64,000 bases of DNA, taken from assembly GCA_910584935.1 (NCBI GenBank), contig CAJUDU010000002.1:22931-86930 (forward strand), given 5' to 3'. Below are positions 7,982 to 15,039 of this stretch, piece by piece. A program made the translations under genes and the position numbers. The first letter of the stretch is position 1. Each line of letters opens with the position of its first letter. The notes beneath the pieces are model-generated. The model was not told where the DNA came from, searched no databases, and saw only the letters and a program-made list of their open reading frames with translations. The stretch comes from an uncultured Butyricicoccus sp. (GTDB lineage Bacteria; Bacillota; Clostridia; Oscillospirales; Butyricicoccaceae).

Positions 7982-8679
7982 GGCGACACCCCCTTGAGAT
8001 TAAGGCGATAACCAAGGCCCTTGACAGTAACAAGGGAAACCGGCTTCGACGGATTTTCTTCAATTTTTTCCCGCAAGTGCCGGATATGGGTGGAAAGGGT
8101 GCTTTCGTATCCCTGCCAAAATTCTCCGCATATAGTCTCACACAGGATACCCGTGGTCACGATCCGCCCTGCGTTTTGATACAGCTTTTCAAAGAGTTGC
8201 ATCTCTTTGGCTGTCAATGTTTGTTTCTCGCCATTTTTCCAAACTTCTGCGTTGGCCATATCCACGGTGGCTCCGTCGAGTTCCACCATTTCATTTTGCT
8301 TTGGGTAAGCACGGTTTAAGATTGCGCCGACCCTGAGCAGCAATTCTTTGGGTAAAAAGGGCTTGGCGAGATAGTCGTCTGCTCCAATCTCTAACCCCTC
8401 GATGCGATCCTCCGCTTCCCCACGGGCGGTAAGCATCAGAACGGGGACCCGGCTTGTGCGGCGTATCTCTTTCAAAACTGAAAATCCGTCCATGCCCGGC
8501 ATCATCACATCCAGCACGATCAAACTTGGATGTTCTTCCTGCCATGTCCGCAGCGCCTCGGCGCCGGATACGGCAGTTCGTAGGTTCGTATATCCCGCCC
8601 GTTGGAAAATAGAGAGAAGCATCTCCAACACATCATGGTCATCATCGACCAAAAGTATCTTGTGATTTGTCATAAGCAA
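7978..8679 (-). CDS. OmpR/PhoB-family response regulator
   Basis: A 233-residue regulator with a receiver domain (ILLVDDDHD at the N terminus, phospho-acceptor Asp in LDVMMPGMDGF, conserved Lys in DYLAKPF) and a winged-helix output domain (STLSTHIRHLREKIEENPS, then TVKGLGYRL). The frame opens with TTG at 8679, 6 nt after AGGTGG, while the ATG at 8673 gives a more standard N terminus; either is possible. It is first in the minus-strand operon with the kinase and VanZ-RDD. Its likely target is the divergent ABC operon, whose promoter carries two copies of TCAAGGTTGG. Confidence 0.92.
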   Translation of the reverse strand: MLMTNHKILLVDDDHDVLEMLLSIFQRAGYTNLRTAVSGAEALRTWQEEHPSLIVLDVMMPGMDGFSVLKEIRRTSRVPVLMLTARGEAEDRIEGLEIGADDYLAKPFLPKELLLRVGAILNRAYPKQNEMVELDGATVDMANAEVWKNGEKQTLTAKEMQLFEKLYQNAGRIVTTGILCETICGEFWQGYESTLSTHIRHLREKIEENPSKPVSLVTVKGLGYRLNLKGVSP

Positions 8680-8759
8680 ATTTCACCACCTATCTTTGTT
8701 TCCATTATACCGCAAAGGATGTTGGCTGCCTATTCTGTGTCAAAAATCTCAGAGATAAT

Positions 8760-8802
8760 TCAAGGTTGGCTCAGCGTTATCTCAAGGTTGGGATGGTATG
8801 CT
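8760..8802 (+). promoter_or_regulatory. Promoter of the ABC/resistance operon with a tandem response-regulator box
   Basis: TCAAGGTTGG occurs at 8760-8769 and again at 8782-8791, spaced 22 bp, two helical turns. A TATGCT -10 box follows at 8797-8802. No standard -35 box is present: the second repeat occupies its place. That is the layout of a promoter activated by an OmpR-family regulator, whose gene lies next door and divergent. Confidence 0.6.
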
Positions 8803-8832
8803 TAGACCATCACGAAAAGGAGGTATTCGCAC

Positions 8833-9756
8833 ATGAGCGATTATGTTATCGAAACCCGTGGTCTTACCAAAACATACGGAGAGCAGAACAGCGTATCCAA
8901 TCTATCCATTCATGTGAGGAAAGGGCGTATCTATGGCCTGCTGGGCCGGAACGGTGCCGGAAAAACCACCACCATGCGGATGCTGCTGGGTCTTACCGCT
9001 CCTTCTTCCGGCGATGTGAAAATTTTCGGCAAACCGCTTCGCGGCAACGAAAAAAGCATTCTGCCTCGCATCGGCTCCCTGATTGAAGCGCCGGGATTTT
9101 ACCCGAACCTTACAGGGACGGAAAATCTTCAGATTTTTGCCGATCTGCGAGGACTCAAAAGCCCCAAATACATCAAGGGAGCGTTGGAAGTCGTCAACCT
9201 GCCGTACCGGGACAAAAAGCTGTTTTCCCAGTATTCGCTGGGCATGAAGCAACGTCTTGCCATCGCACTGGCCGTCATGCACAACCCGGAACTGCTGATT
9301 CTTGACGAGCCGATCAATGGCCTTGACCCTATCGGCATCGCAGAGGTTCGCGGCTTCATCCGGGAACTGTGCGACGCCACAGGGAAAACCATCTTAATCT
9401 CCAGCCATATCCTGTCGGAGATCTCCCTGCTGGCCGATGACATCGGAATCATTGACCACGGCGTATTGCTGGAAGAAGAAAGCCTGGAAGAGCTGGAAGC
9501 AAAGAACGGGAAATATTTCCGTTTTACTGTTTCCAATGCGGCACTGGCTGCCAATCTGCTTCAAAGCAAACTGGGTATTCAGAATGTCCAAGTGGATAGT
9601 GCCAATGAGCTGACTGTCCGCGACCTTCGGTTGGTCACTGGCGCGGCGGTCCGCCTGTTTGTGGACGCAGGATTATCTGTGTCCGATGCCCATCTCTATG
9701 AGGACACCCTGGAAGATTACTTCAAGCAGGTTACAGGGGGTGAGGGCATTGCTTAA
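8833..9756 (+). CDS. ABC transporter ATPase (BcrA/lantibiotic-immunity type)
   Basis: The 307-residue ATPase powers export or removal of a substrate with the two downstream permeases. Walker A GRNGAGKTT (residues 38-46), the signature YSLGMKQRL, Walker B LLILDEP, and the H-loop in ILISSHILSEISLL are all intact. The C-terminal ~90 residues match the regulatory extension of bacitracin/lantibiotic exporters. The start follows AAAGGAGG. It is first in a plus-strand operon under the 8760-8802 promoter. Peptide-antibiotic immunity is the best guess from family and context. Confidence 0.9.
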   Translation: MSDYVIETRGLTKTYGEQNSVSNLSIHVRKGRIYGLLGRNGAGKTTTMRMLLGLTAPSSGDVKIFGKPLRGNEKSILPRIGSLIEAPGFYPNLTGTENLQIFADLRGLKSPKYIKGALEVVNLPYRDKKLFSQYSLGMKQRLAIALAVMHNPELLILDEPINGLDPIGIAEVRGFIRELCDATGKTILISSHILSEISLLADDIGIIDHGVLLEEESLEELEAKNGKYFRFTVSNAALAANLLQSKLGIQNVQVDSANELTVRDLRLVTGAAVRLFVDAGLSVSDAHLYEDTLEDYFKQVTGGEGIA

Positions 9757-10546
9757 ACTTTTGCGCTGTGAGTTTGCCAAGCTGAAACGAAAACCCCTGT
9801 TCTTTGCGGCTGCGGCCATTTCGGCTTTGATTCCCTTGGGGTGTGCGCTGTTTCTGCCGGAGATGCAAGAATTTTCAAGCGGTGCAGAAGCGGTGGACCG
9901 CCTGATGTCTACTCTGTTTCAGCTGAGCGCCTATCTGCTCCTGATGCCTGCCGTGGTGGTGCTGGCATCGAATCTGATCTTTGAAGAACAGGATAACGAC
10001 ACATTAAAGAATCTCATGACCGTTCCTGTGAGCAAACCTGCGCTGGTCCTGGCAAAGATGACGCTGCTGTTTTTGTTTTCCGTTGCGTTCATGGCTGTCG
10101 GCGGCCTGGTCAATCTGGCTATTGTGCTGGCATCCGGGCTGGAGCCGGTCGGCTTTTGGAAACTGTTTTTTGTAGGCATCGGACAAGGAATCATGATGTG
10201 GGCCGGGGCGCTGCCCTGCGTCCTCCTGGTAGTGCTTTTGAACCGCAGTTACATTATCTCCGTAATCATCACGTTCTTCTACACGGCGGTCAATTATATT
10301 TTTGGCACCAACGACTATTTCATCATGCAGCCCTTTGGGTTCAACCCAGGTACGCTGTTACCCGGACCACTGACCTTCCGCTGGTTCTTTCAGTATCTGG
10401 ACACATCCGGCACACAGATGACGGAATTGATGGAGCGGATCAGTCCTTACTTTGTGACAACGCCCCAAGCGTTTCTGGTCGTTATCCTGGAATCGGCGGT
10501 ATTCCTGACATTGATCGCACTGGTCTATAAGCGCCAGAGCTGTTAA
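9740..10546 (+). CDS. ABC transporter permease 1 (ABC-2 / lantibiotic immunity)
   Basis: A ~268-residue membrane protein with six predicted helices. The N-terminal LLRCEFAKLKRKPLFFA and the motif FEEQDNDTLKNLMTVPVSK are typical of the BcrB/EpiG-type immunity permeases. The start is a GTG at 9740 overlapping the end of the ATPase gene, or the TTG at 9749, which has better ribosome-site spacing. It forms a transporter with the ATPase and the next permease. Confidence 0.82.
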   Translation: MRALLKLLRCEFAKLKRKPLFFAAAAISALIPLGCALFLPEMQEFSSGAEAVDRLMSTLFQLSAYLLLMPAVVVLASNLIFEEQDNDTLKNLMTVPVSKPALVLAKMTLLFLFSVAFMAVGGLVNLAIVLASGLEPVGFWKLFFVGIGQGIMMWAGALPCVLLVVLLNRSYIISVIITFFYTAVNYIFGTNDYFIMQPFGFNPGTLLPGPLTFRWFFQYLDTSGTQMTELMERISPYFVTTPQAFLVVILESAVFLTLIALVYKRQSC

Positions 10547-10559
10547 GGAGGTGTGCGTT

Positions 10560-11366
10560 ATGTGGAGTATTCTAAAAGGGGAATGGCGCAAGCTGCGACG
10601 CTGCCAGATCCTGCTGGTTGGTATTGTGGCTCTGGCACTGTGTCCTGTCGTGCAATATGGCACCCAGCTGATTATCAACCCGGAAATGCGGGACCAGAAC
10701 TTTGATTTTGTCAAACTGTTTGCCAATGTCATTTGGGGAAACACGCAGATTTTCCTGCCGATCTCGCTTGTGATGATCGGCGGTTGGCTGATCGACCGTG
10801 AGAACACGAATGACACTATGAAAAATCTATTGACGGTGCCGGTATCATACCCCAAGCTGCTGGGCGGAAAACTAATCGTCACGATTTTTCTGTCACTGCT
10901 GTTCGGAATTTACAGTGTAGCTATAACGGTTCTGACAGGCTTGATTGCCGGCCTGGATGGTCTTTCTGCCGCCGTTCTGCTTCAGCAGGGCGTGCAGGTG
11001 GTCGCGGCCGCTTTCAATACCAGCCTGGTCTGTATGCCGATGATTCTAATTTTCGGCCAGATGCGGGGAGCCTACCTGGGCGGGTCGCTTCTGACATTCT
11101 TTCTGGGGTATTGCATTTTGTTCTTCAAGAGCGGCTTCCTGCTCTCTGCCTACCCGTTTTCGGCGGCGTTGATCCTTGCCGGTTTTGATATGCAAGCGTA
11201 TAACGGCGCTACGCAGGCTCCCAGCGTTTTGCTGGCAGTGGTAGGCATTGCGGCGGTGCTGGTTCTGACGATGGCGGTTTTACTGCTTTCCCGCCCCAGC
11301 AAAAAAGCAGGCAATAACAAAAAGAAAAAAGTCAAAAAAGGACGCGGCAGGCGTCGCGCCGGATGA
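10560..11366 (+). CDS. ABC transporter permease 2 (ABC-2 / lantibiotic immunity)
   Basis: A 268-residue membrane protein, paralogous to permease 1: it begins with SILKGEWRKLRRCQ and has the cognate motif DRENTNDTMKNLLTVPVSY. The two permeases probably make a heterodimer. The ATG at 10560 is preceded by AAGGAGGTG. The C terminus ends in a strongly basic tail (KKKKVKKGRGRRR) that would sit in the cytoplasm, unusual for this family. Confidence 0.85.
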   Translation: MWSILKGEWRKLRRCQILLVGIVALALCPVVQYGTQLIINPEMRDQNFDFVKLFANVIWGNTQIFLPISLVMIGGWLIDRENTNDTMKNLLTVPVSYPKLLGGKLIVTIFLSLLFGIYSVAITVLTGLIAGLDGLSAAVLLQQGVQVVAAAFNTSLVCMPMILIFGQMRGAYLGGSLLTFFLGYCILFFKSGFLLSAYPFSAALILAGFDMQAYNGATQAPSVLLAVVGIAAVLVLTMAVLLLSRPSKKAGNNKKKKVKKGRGRRRAG

Positions 11367-11379
11367 AAGGAGCGAGTTC

Positions 11380-11997
11380 ATGCGAAAATCAAACTATAAA
11401 GGTAAAATCTGCGTTTTTCTTTGCGCGCTTCTTTGTGTCGTCAGCCTGTCTGGATGTTCAACGGCCATGCAGTCTTTGACTGATGGTGCGGATGCCGTGT
11501 TGAACGGTTTGGCGGACGGTACAGATATTGTGTTGAATGGCTTAGCGGAAGGAGCCGACCAGGCTCTTGGCGGTCTATCAGAGGCTGACGATGGCCAGGC
11601 AAAGGACAGTATCGTGAAAGCCTTTGGCGAACTTGTTGGCGATGCGGGAAATGCGGCCCTTACGCCCCAAAGTAAATTACAGGGGCACAAAGAAAACGGG
11701 GCAGATGATTACACGGGGTCCTATGAAGCAACGTATTCCGAGTTTGCGGGCACAGAGATTTTGTTTGGCGGTACTACGCTGGAGCGAGAAGCAGGAAATA
11801 TGATCCATATTGCCTGTTCTCTTTCCCTCGAAAGCGGCGAAGCAGCAGTTTTTCTTCGCTCAGGGGCAGATGATCCAGTCATTTTTCTCTCGGAGAGCGG
11901 TGAGTATGATGGCACGGTAGAAGTGGATGGCACAAGCACTTATATCGGTGTGTGGGGCGACCAGACAGACGGAACCGTATCCATCGAAATTGAGTAA
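11380..11997 (+). CDS. Lipoprotein with 11-residue repeats, resistance operon
   Basis: A 205-residue secreted lipoprotein: a basic start, a hydrophobic segment and the lipobox LSGC at residues ~24-27. After the cysteine there are three consecutive 11-residue units (LTDGADAVLNG, LADGTDIVLNG, LAEGADQALGG) and part of a fourth. The rest is a beta-rich domain of ~100 residues I do not recognise. It sits between the ABC permeases and the YxeA-like gene and has a good AAAGGAG ribosome site. It could be an immunity or substrate-trapping lipoprotein like those of lantibiotic producers; this is inference from context. Confidence 0.75.
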   Translation: MRKSNYKGKICVFLCALLCVVSLSGCSTAMQSLTDGADAVLNGLADGTDIVLNGLAEGADQALGGLSEADDGQAKDSIVKAFGELVGDAGNAALTPQSKLQGHKENGADDYTGSYEATYSEFAGTEILFGGTTLEREAGNMIHIACSLSLESGEAAVFLRSGADDPVIFLSESGEYDGTVEVDGTSTYIGVWGDQTDGTVSIEIE

Positions 11998-12009
11998 GGA
12001 GTACACATT

Positions 12010-12363
12010 ATGAGCGCAAAGAAAAAAACGATCATCATTGCTGTTATAGCTGTTCTGGTAGTAGCGTTTATCGCAGTTGCTTTTCTTGCCACGCAGAAAA
12101 GCGCCGATTACTACACGCAAATTGACAACGGCTGTGTAACCGAGATCGCACCACACGGAGCGATGAATTATCGCTACACATTAAGCGCCTACGATGAAAC
12201 CGGGGCCGAAAAAGAACTGAGCTTTGAAACGAGCCGGATTCTCACTGACGATGCCTACCTATGTCTGAAGGTAGCCCCATTCCGTGGTGTCGTGACCTGG
12301 GCGGAAGTTCAATTTGAGGAAATGCCCACCGCTGTGCAGGAACGATACGGCGGCAATTCGTAA
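12010..12363 (+). CDS. YxeA/DUF1093-like membrane-anchored protein
   Basis: A 117-residue protein with one N-terminal transmembrane or signal segment (residues ~6-27) and an extracellular domain. The features ADYYTQIDNG, YRYTLSAYDETGAEKELSF and AYLCLKV match the YxeA (DUF1093) family, often found beside Bce/Yxd-type antimicrobial-peptide transporters in Firmicutes. It follows the lipoprotein gene by 12 nt and has the ribosome site TAAGGAG. Molecular role unknown. Confidence 0.75.
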   Translation: MSAKKKTIIIAVIAVLVVAFIAVAFLATQKSADYYTQIDNGCVTEIAPHGAMNYRYTLSAYDETGAEKELSFETSRILTDDAYLCLKVAPFRGVVTWAEVQFEEMPTAVQERYGGNS

Positions 12364-12415
12364 GCTGGGGCCTATTGCATAAACGTTACTTTCAACGGAA
12401 AGGCAGGTGTAGAAC

Positions 12416-13126
12416 ATGAAAAGAGTCAGAAAATTCATAATTCGTTTTTTCGCTCTGGCGATACTCGCTATGCTCATTGCTGGCAGTGTTCTGGGCGGAT
12501 TGGGTTATAAAATGTATCACGATGCACTTGCTGAACAGCCTCTTGTTGAGAAGGTCGCAGAGATTCAAGCTGATCCCGATTATACTACCCTGGCTGAAAT
12601 CCCGGAGATTTATTTGGACGCAGTTGTGGCAGTGGAAGATCACCGTTTTGAACAGCATTTTGGGATTGACCTGATTGCCATAGGCCGAGCCGCCTGGAAC
12701 AATCTGACCTCTTGGAGTCTGAGTGAGGGTGGCAGTACCATAACACAGCAACTTGCCAAAAATCTGTATTTCACGCAGGAAAAAAGTTTTATCCGCAAGA
12801 TTGCTGAGATGTTTATGGCCTTCCGTTTGGAAAACTCCTATACAAAAGACGAGATTTTAGAGCTGTATGTCAATTCTATCTATTTCGGAGATGGCTACTA
12901 CTGCATTTATGATGCAAGTCAAGGATATTTTGGGAAAGCCCCCATTGATATGACGAATTATGAATGTACTCTTTTGGCGGGAATTCCCAATGCGCCCTCG
13001 GTTTATTCACTGACTGCTAACCCGGAGCTGGCAGAACAGCGCCAAGAGTATGTCGTACAGAGAATGGTTCAATACGGCTACATAAGCGAGGGTGAGGCAC
13101 AAAGCATCTTACAAGACCAATCATAA
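12416..13126 (+). CDS. Stand-alone GT51 peptidoglycan glycosyltransferase
   Basis: A 236-residue membrane-anchored transglycosylase that would polymerise lipid II into glycan strands outside the membrane. It has one N-terminal helix (residues ~8-30), the catalytic glutamate motif VAVEDHRFEQHFG, the second family motif GGSTITQQLAKN, and the lipid-binding part RKIAEMFMAFRLE. There is no transpeptidase domain, so it is monofunctional. It is the last gene of the ABC/lipoprotein operon. A cell-wall polymerase in a peptide-resistance island suggests bypass or reinforcement when lipid II is blocked; that is an inference. Confidence 0.88.
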   Translation: MKRVRKFIIRFFALAILAMLIAGSVLGGLGYKMYHDALAEQPLVEKVAEIQADPDYTTLAEIPEIYLDAVVAVEDHRFEQHFGIDLIAIGRAAWNNLTSWSLSEGGSTITQQLAKNLYFTQEKSFIRKIAEMFMAFRLENSYTKDEILELYVNSIYFGDGYYCIYDASQGYFGKAPIDMTNYECTLLAGIPNAPSVYSLTANPELAEQRQEYVVQRMVQYGYISEGEAQSILQDQS

Positions 13127-13216
13127 CCTAAATCCATATGCAATTTATCTGCCGGACGACGGCAAAAGAAAAAAAGCCGTCGTTCAGCAGCTCTATTGAC
13201 ACGTCTATTTTACTTT

Positions 13217-13252
13217 GCGGCGGCTTTGATTCAGAGCCGCCGCTTCTTTTTG
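13217..13252 (+). terminator. Terminator after the resistance operon
   Basis: GCGGCGGCT pairs with AGCCGCCGC across a 9-nt loop and is followed by a T-rich tract. It lies about 90 nt past the glycosyltransferase stop. Confidence 0.7.
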
Positions 13253-13447
13253 TCGAAAGGTTAACGACGACCCTATACCTTGCAATTTGGTACGGCGGCA
13301 ACAGGAGGATGCCGCCGTGTACTACAAAGTATTTCGACATAAAACGACAAGAGTCATCTTGTCAAAAAAAGTCTGTTCTCATTATCGGGATATTCCAGCC
13401 ATGAAGATGAACAAATAAATCATGTAAATATATCTGTTAATTCCTTT

Positions 13448-13481
13448 GCGCCTGTCCGCATTTTGCGGATGGGCGCTTTTT
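13448..13481 (+). terminator. Second terminator upstream of the sigma-factor gene
   Basis: GCGCC and GGCGC, with inner TCCGC/GCGGA, form a stem followed by TTTTT. It insulates the sigma-factor/integration module from the resistance operon. The remaining DNA between 13127 and 13631 shows no gene. Confidence 0.65.
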
Positions 13482-13631
13482 GTCATTTATGTAGGCCTTC
13501 GTCACCTAGCGGAGCCTTTCATAAAAATTTCTTTCCTTTCCAGGTTGCCAAAATCGCAAGCCTTGGATTACTGAGGCGAAAGGGAGGAAATCACCACCCC
13601 GCACCTGTGCGGCGCGAAGGGAGGTGAGAAT

Positions 13632-14066
13632 ATGAAAGACTCCCATGAGCAACTCATTCAAAATCAGTTTGGCGCCTTCTGCGTCAGGGTTTTGAAGAAT
13701 GAGGCCCGGCATATCCAACGTGACTATGCCAGCCTTCTGAACCAGGAAAAAACTTTGGACGAGCTGACAGCTTCCGAGCTGGAGCAGACCGCCGTGTGGG
13801 ACGATTACTTTATGGACGAGCATGTCTTTGAAGTATTGGGACTTCCGGTAGTCGTAATCGGCAAAGCCTTGGCCGATGCGTTAGCGCAGCTGCCGGAAGG
13901 CAAGCGGGATGTAATCCTGCTGTCCTACTTCTTGGGTATGACGGATCGAGAAATCAGCGAAAAGCTGCACATCGTTCATCAGGCCGTATCCAAGCGGCGG
14001 CTCGTTACGCTGAAAGAACTGTACGAATATCTGGTAAAGGAGGGATTTGAATGGCCGGACATGTAA
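13632..14066 (+). CDS. Sigma-70-like regulator of the mobile element
   Basis: A 144-residue protein with a region-4-like C-terminal domain: LAQLPEGKRDVILLSYFLGM, then TDREISEKLHIVHQAVSKRR at ~residues 97-120. The N-terminal half is divergent, as in the Orf7-type regulators of Tn916 relatives, which act with sigma-like proteins to switch on transfer and excision genes. The ribosome site GGGAGGTGAGAAT precedes the ATG. It overlaps the next gene by 16 nt, so the two are coupled. Confidence 0.85.
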   Translation: MKDSHEQLIQNQFGAFCVRVLKNEARHIQRDYASLLNQEKTLDELTASELEQTAVWDDYFMDEHVFEVLGLPVVVIGKALADALAQLPEGKRDVILLSYFLGMTDREISEKLHIVHQAVSKRRLVTLKELYEYLVKEGFEWPDM

Positions 14067-14290
14067 AGTCCATTCCGGTGCCTGTAATTCTGGCAGCCGT
14101 GAATGGTGACGAGAATGCTCTTGCTGCTGTCGTCGCTCATTATCAGAAGTACATTCGGGCTCTTGCCACCAGACCGGTGAAGGACGAGTATGGGAACGAA
14201 TACCTGTATGTGGACGAAGATATGCGGCTCAGGCTGGAAACAAAGCTGATACATAGCATCGTGACGAGCTTCAAGGTGCTGCCGGTCTAA
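14051..14290 (+). CDS. Small helix-turn-helix protein (Tn916 Orf8-like)
   Basis: A 79-residue protein beginning MAGHVKSIPVPVILAAVNGD and containing ALAAVVAHYQKYIRALATRP, a helix-turn-helix domain constantly paired with the preceding sigma-like gene in Tn916/Tn1549-type elements. It is thought to help regulate the element. The start lies inside the end of the sigma gene. Function not proven for this copy. Confidence 0.8.
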   Translation: MAGHVKSIPVPVILAAVNGDENALAAVVAHYQKYIRALATRPVKDEYGNEYLYVDEDMRLRLETKLIHSIVTSFKVLPV

Positions 14291-14292
14291 AG

Positions 14293-14640
14293 TTGTTGGG
14301 GCAAGTTTCGCTCCCTTTCCTTGCCCCAACAATCCAGCAGCGGAGTCCATGATCCTTGACAAAGAAAGCCTTCGGGCAGCATAAGGCAGACGGATACGAT
14401 CTGTCTGTGTGGAGCCGGTCGGCCGGTGCGCCATGACCCTGTTGCAAGTCCGCAGGACGGGACCCCTACCAAACAGGTGAGCGACAAAACCAGGCCGTGA
14501 AACAGGTGTGGCAGCCTGTGGGCGAGGATGCACAGACAGGATAATGAGACTCCCGCGTTGAACGCCCTCAAAGCATTGCGCGGCGCACCCATCAGCATGG
14601 GCCGGGGTGAGATTCCCGTGGAGCTGCGGCCAGCAGCCAT
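14293..14640. other. Structure-rich non-coding stretch of the element, candidate ncRNA or recombination DNA
   Basis: No convincing gene is present, but nested inverted repeats are dense. A 13-bp perfect stem TTGTTGGGGCAAG/CTTGCCCCAACAA lies at 14293-14332. CAGACGGAT pairs with ATCTGTCTG near 14383-14407. CCTGTT (14438) pairs with AACAGG (14477) and encloses GTCC-gca-GGAC. CTGTG/CACAG lies at 14516-14535 and CCCAT/ATGGG at 14588-14601. It lies between the small HTH gene and the excisionase. It could be an RNA, a long leader controlling xis-int, or binding DNA for excision proteins. Confidence 0.45.
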
Positions 14641-14811
14641 CCGTTTTCTGCCTCTTTTATTTTCAGATAAATCTTCTGCTTTTCTGTTTACGGATAATTC
14701 GTAAACTTTCCATTAGCAGCAGACAAACCCGAAACGGCGCGGTACAATGAGGGTGGAAGTTATGAATGAACCCCCTTTTGCGTGCCGTTTCTGACTGGAA
14801 AGGAGGCTGCT

Positions 14812-15018
14812 GTGTCAGAAATTCAGAACGGTACGGAGAAAAGGTCTTTGGAGTGCCGCACCTATACGGTCAATGAGATTGCCCGTATACTAGGTGTCAG
14901 CCGGGCACAAGCATACCGTCTTGTGCAGGAGAACCTTTTCAAAAGCGTACGAATTGGTAACGCCATACGAATTCCCAAACGATCGTTTGACAAGTGGCTG
15001 GAGCCGCTTGATCTGTGA
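14812..15018 (+). CDS. xis: Excisionase (Xis), HTH_17/MerR-like
   Basis: A 68-residue DNA-bending protein that with the integrase directs excision of the element. YTVNEIARILGVSRAQAYRL is the helix-turn-helix, followed by IRIPKRSFDKWL, the wing of HTH_17 excisionases. I chose the GTG at 14812 because AAAGGAGG lies just upstream; the frame extends 10 codons further up without a ribosome site. It lies 21 nt before the integrase gene. Confidence 0.88.
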   Translation: MSEIQNGTEKRSLECRTYTVNEIARILGVSRAQAYRLVQENLFKSVRIGNAIRIPKRSFDKWLEPLDL

Positions 15019-15039
15019 CATCAGAAAGGAAGGTTCGTT

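Noticed and set aside
14287..14640. A 117-codon minus-strand ORF over the structured region of the element.
   Set aside because: No ribosome site, low-complexity translation rich in Arg, Pro and Ala, and the DNA is dominated by inverted repeats.
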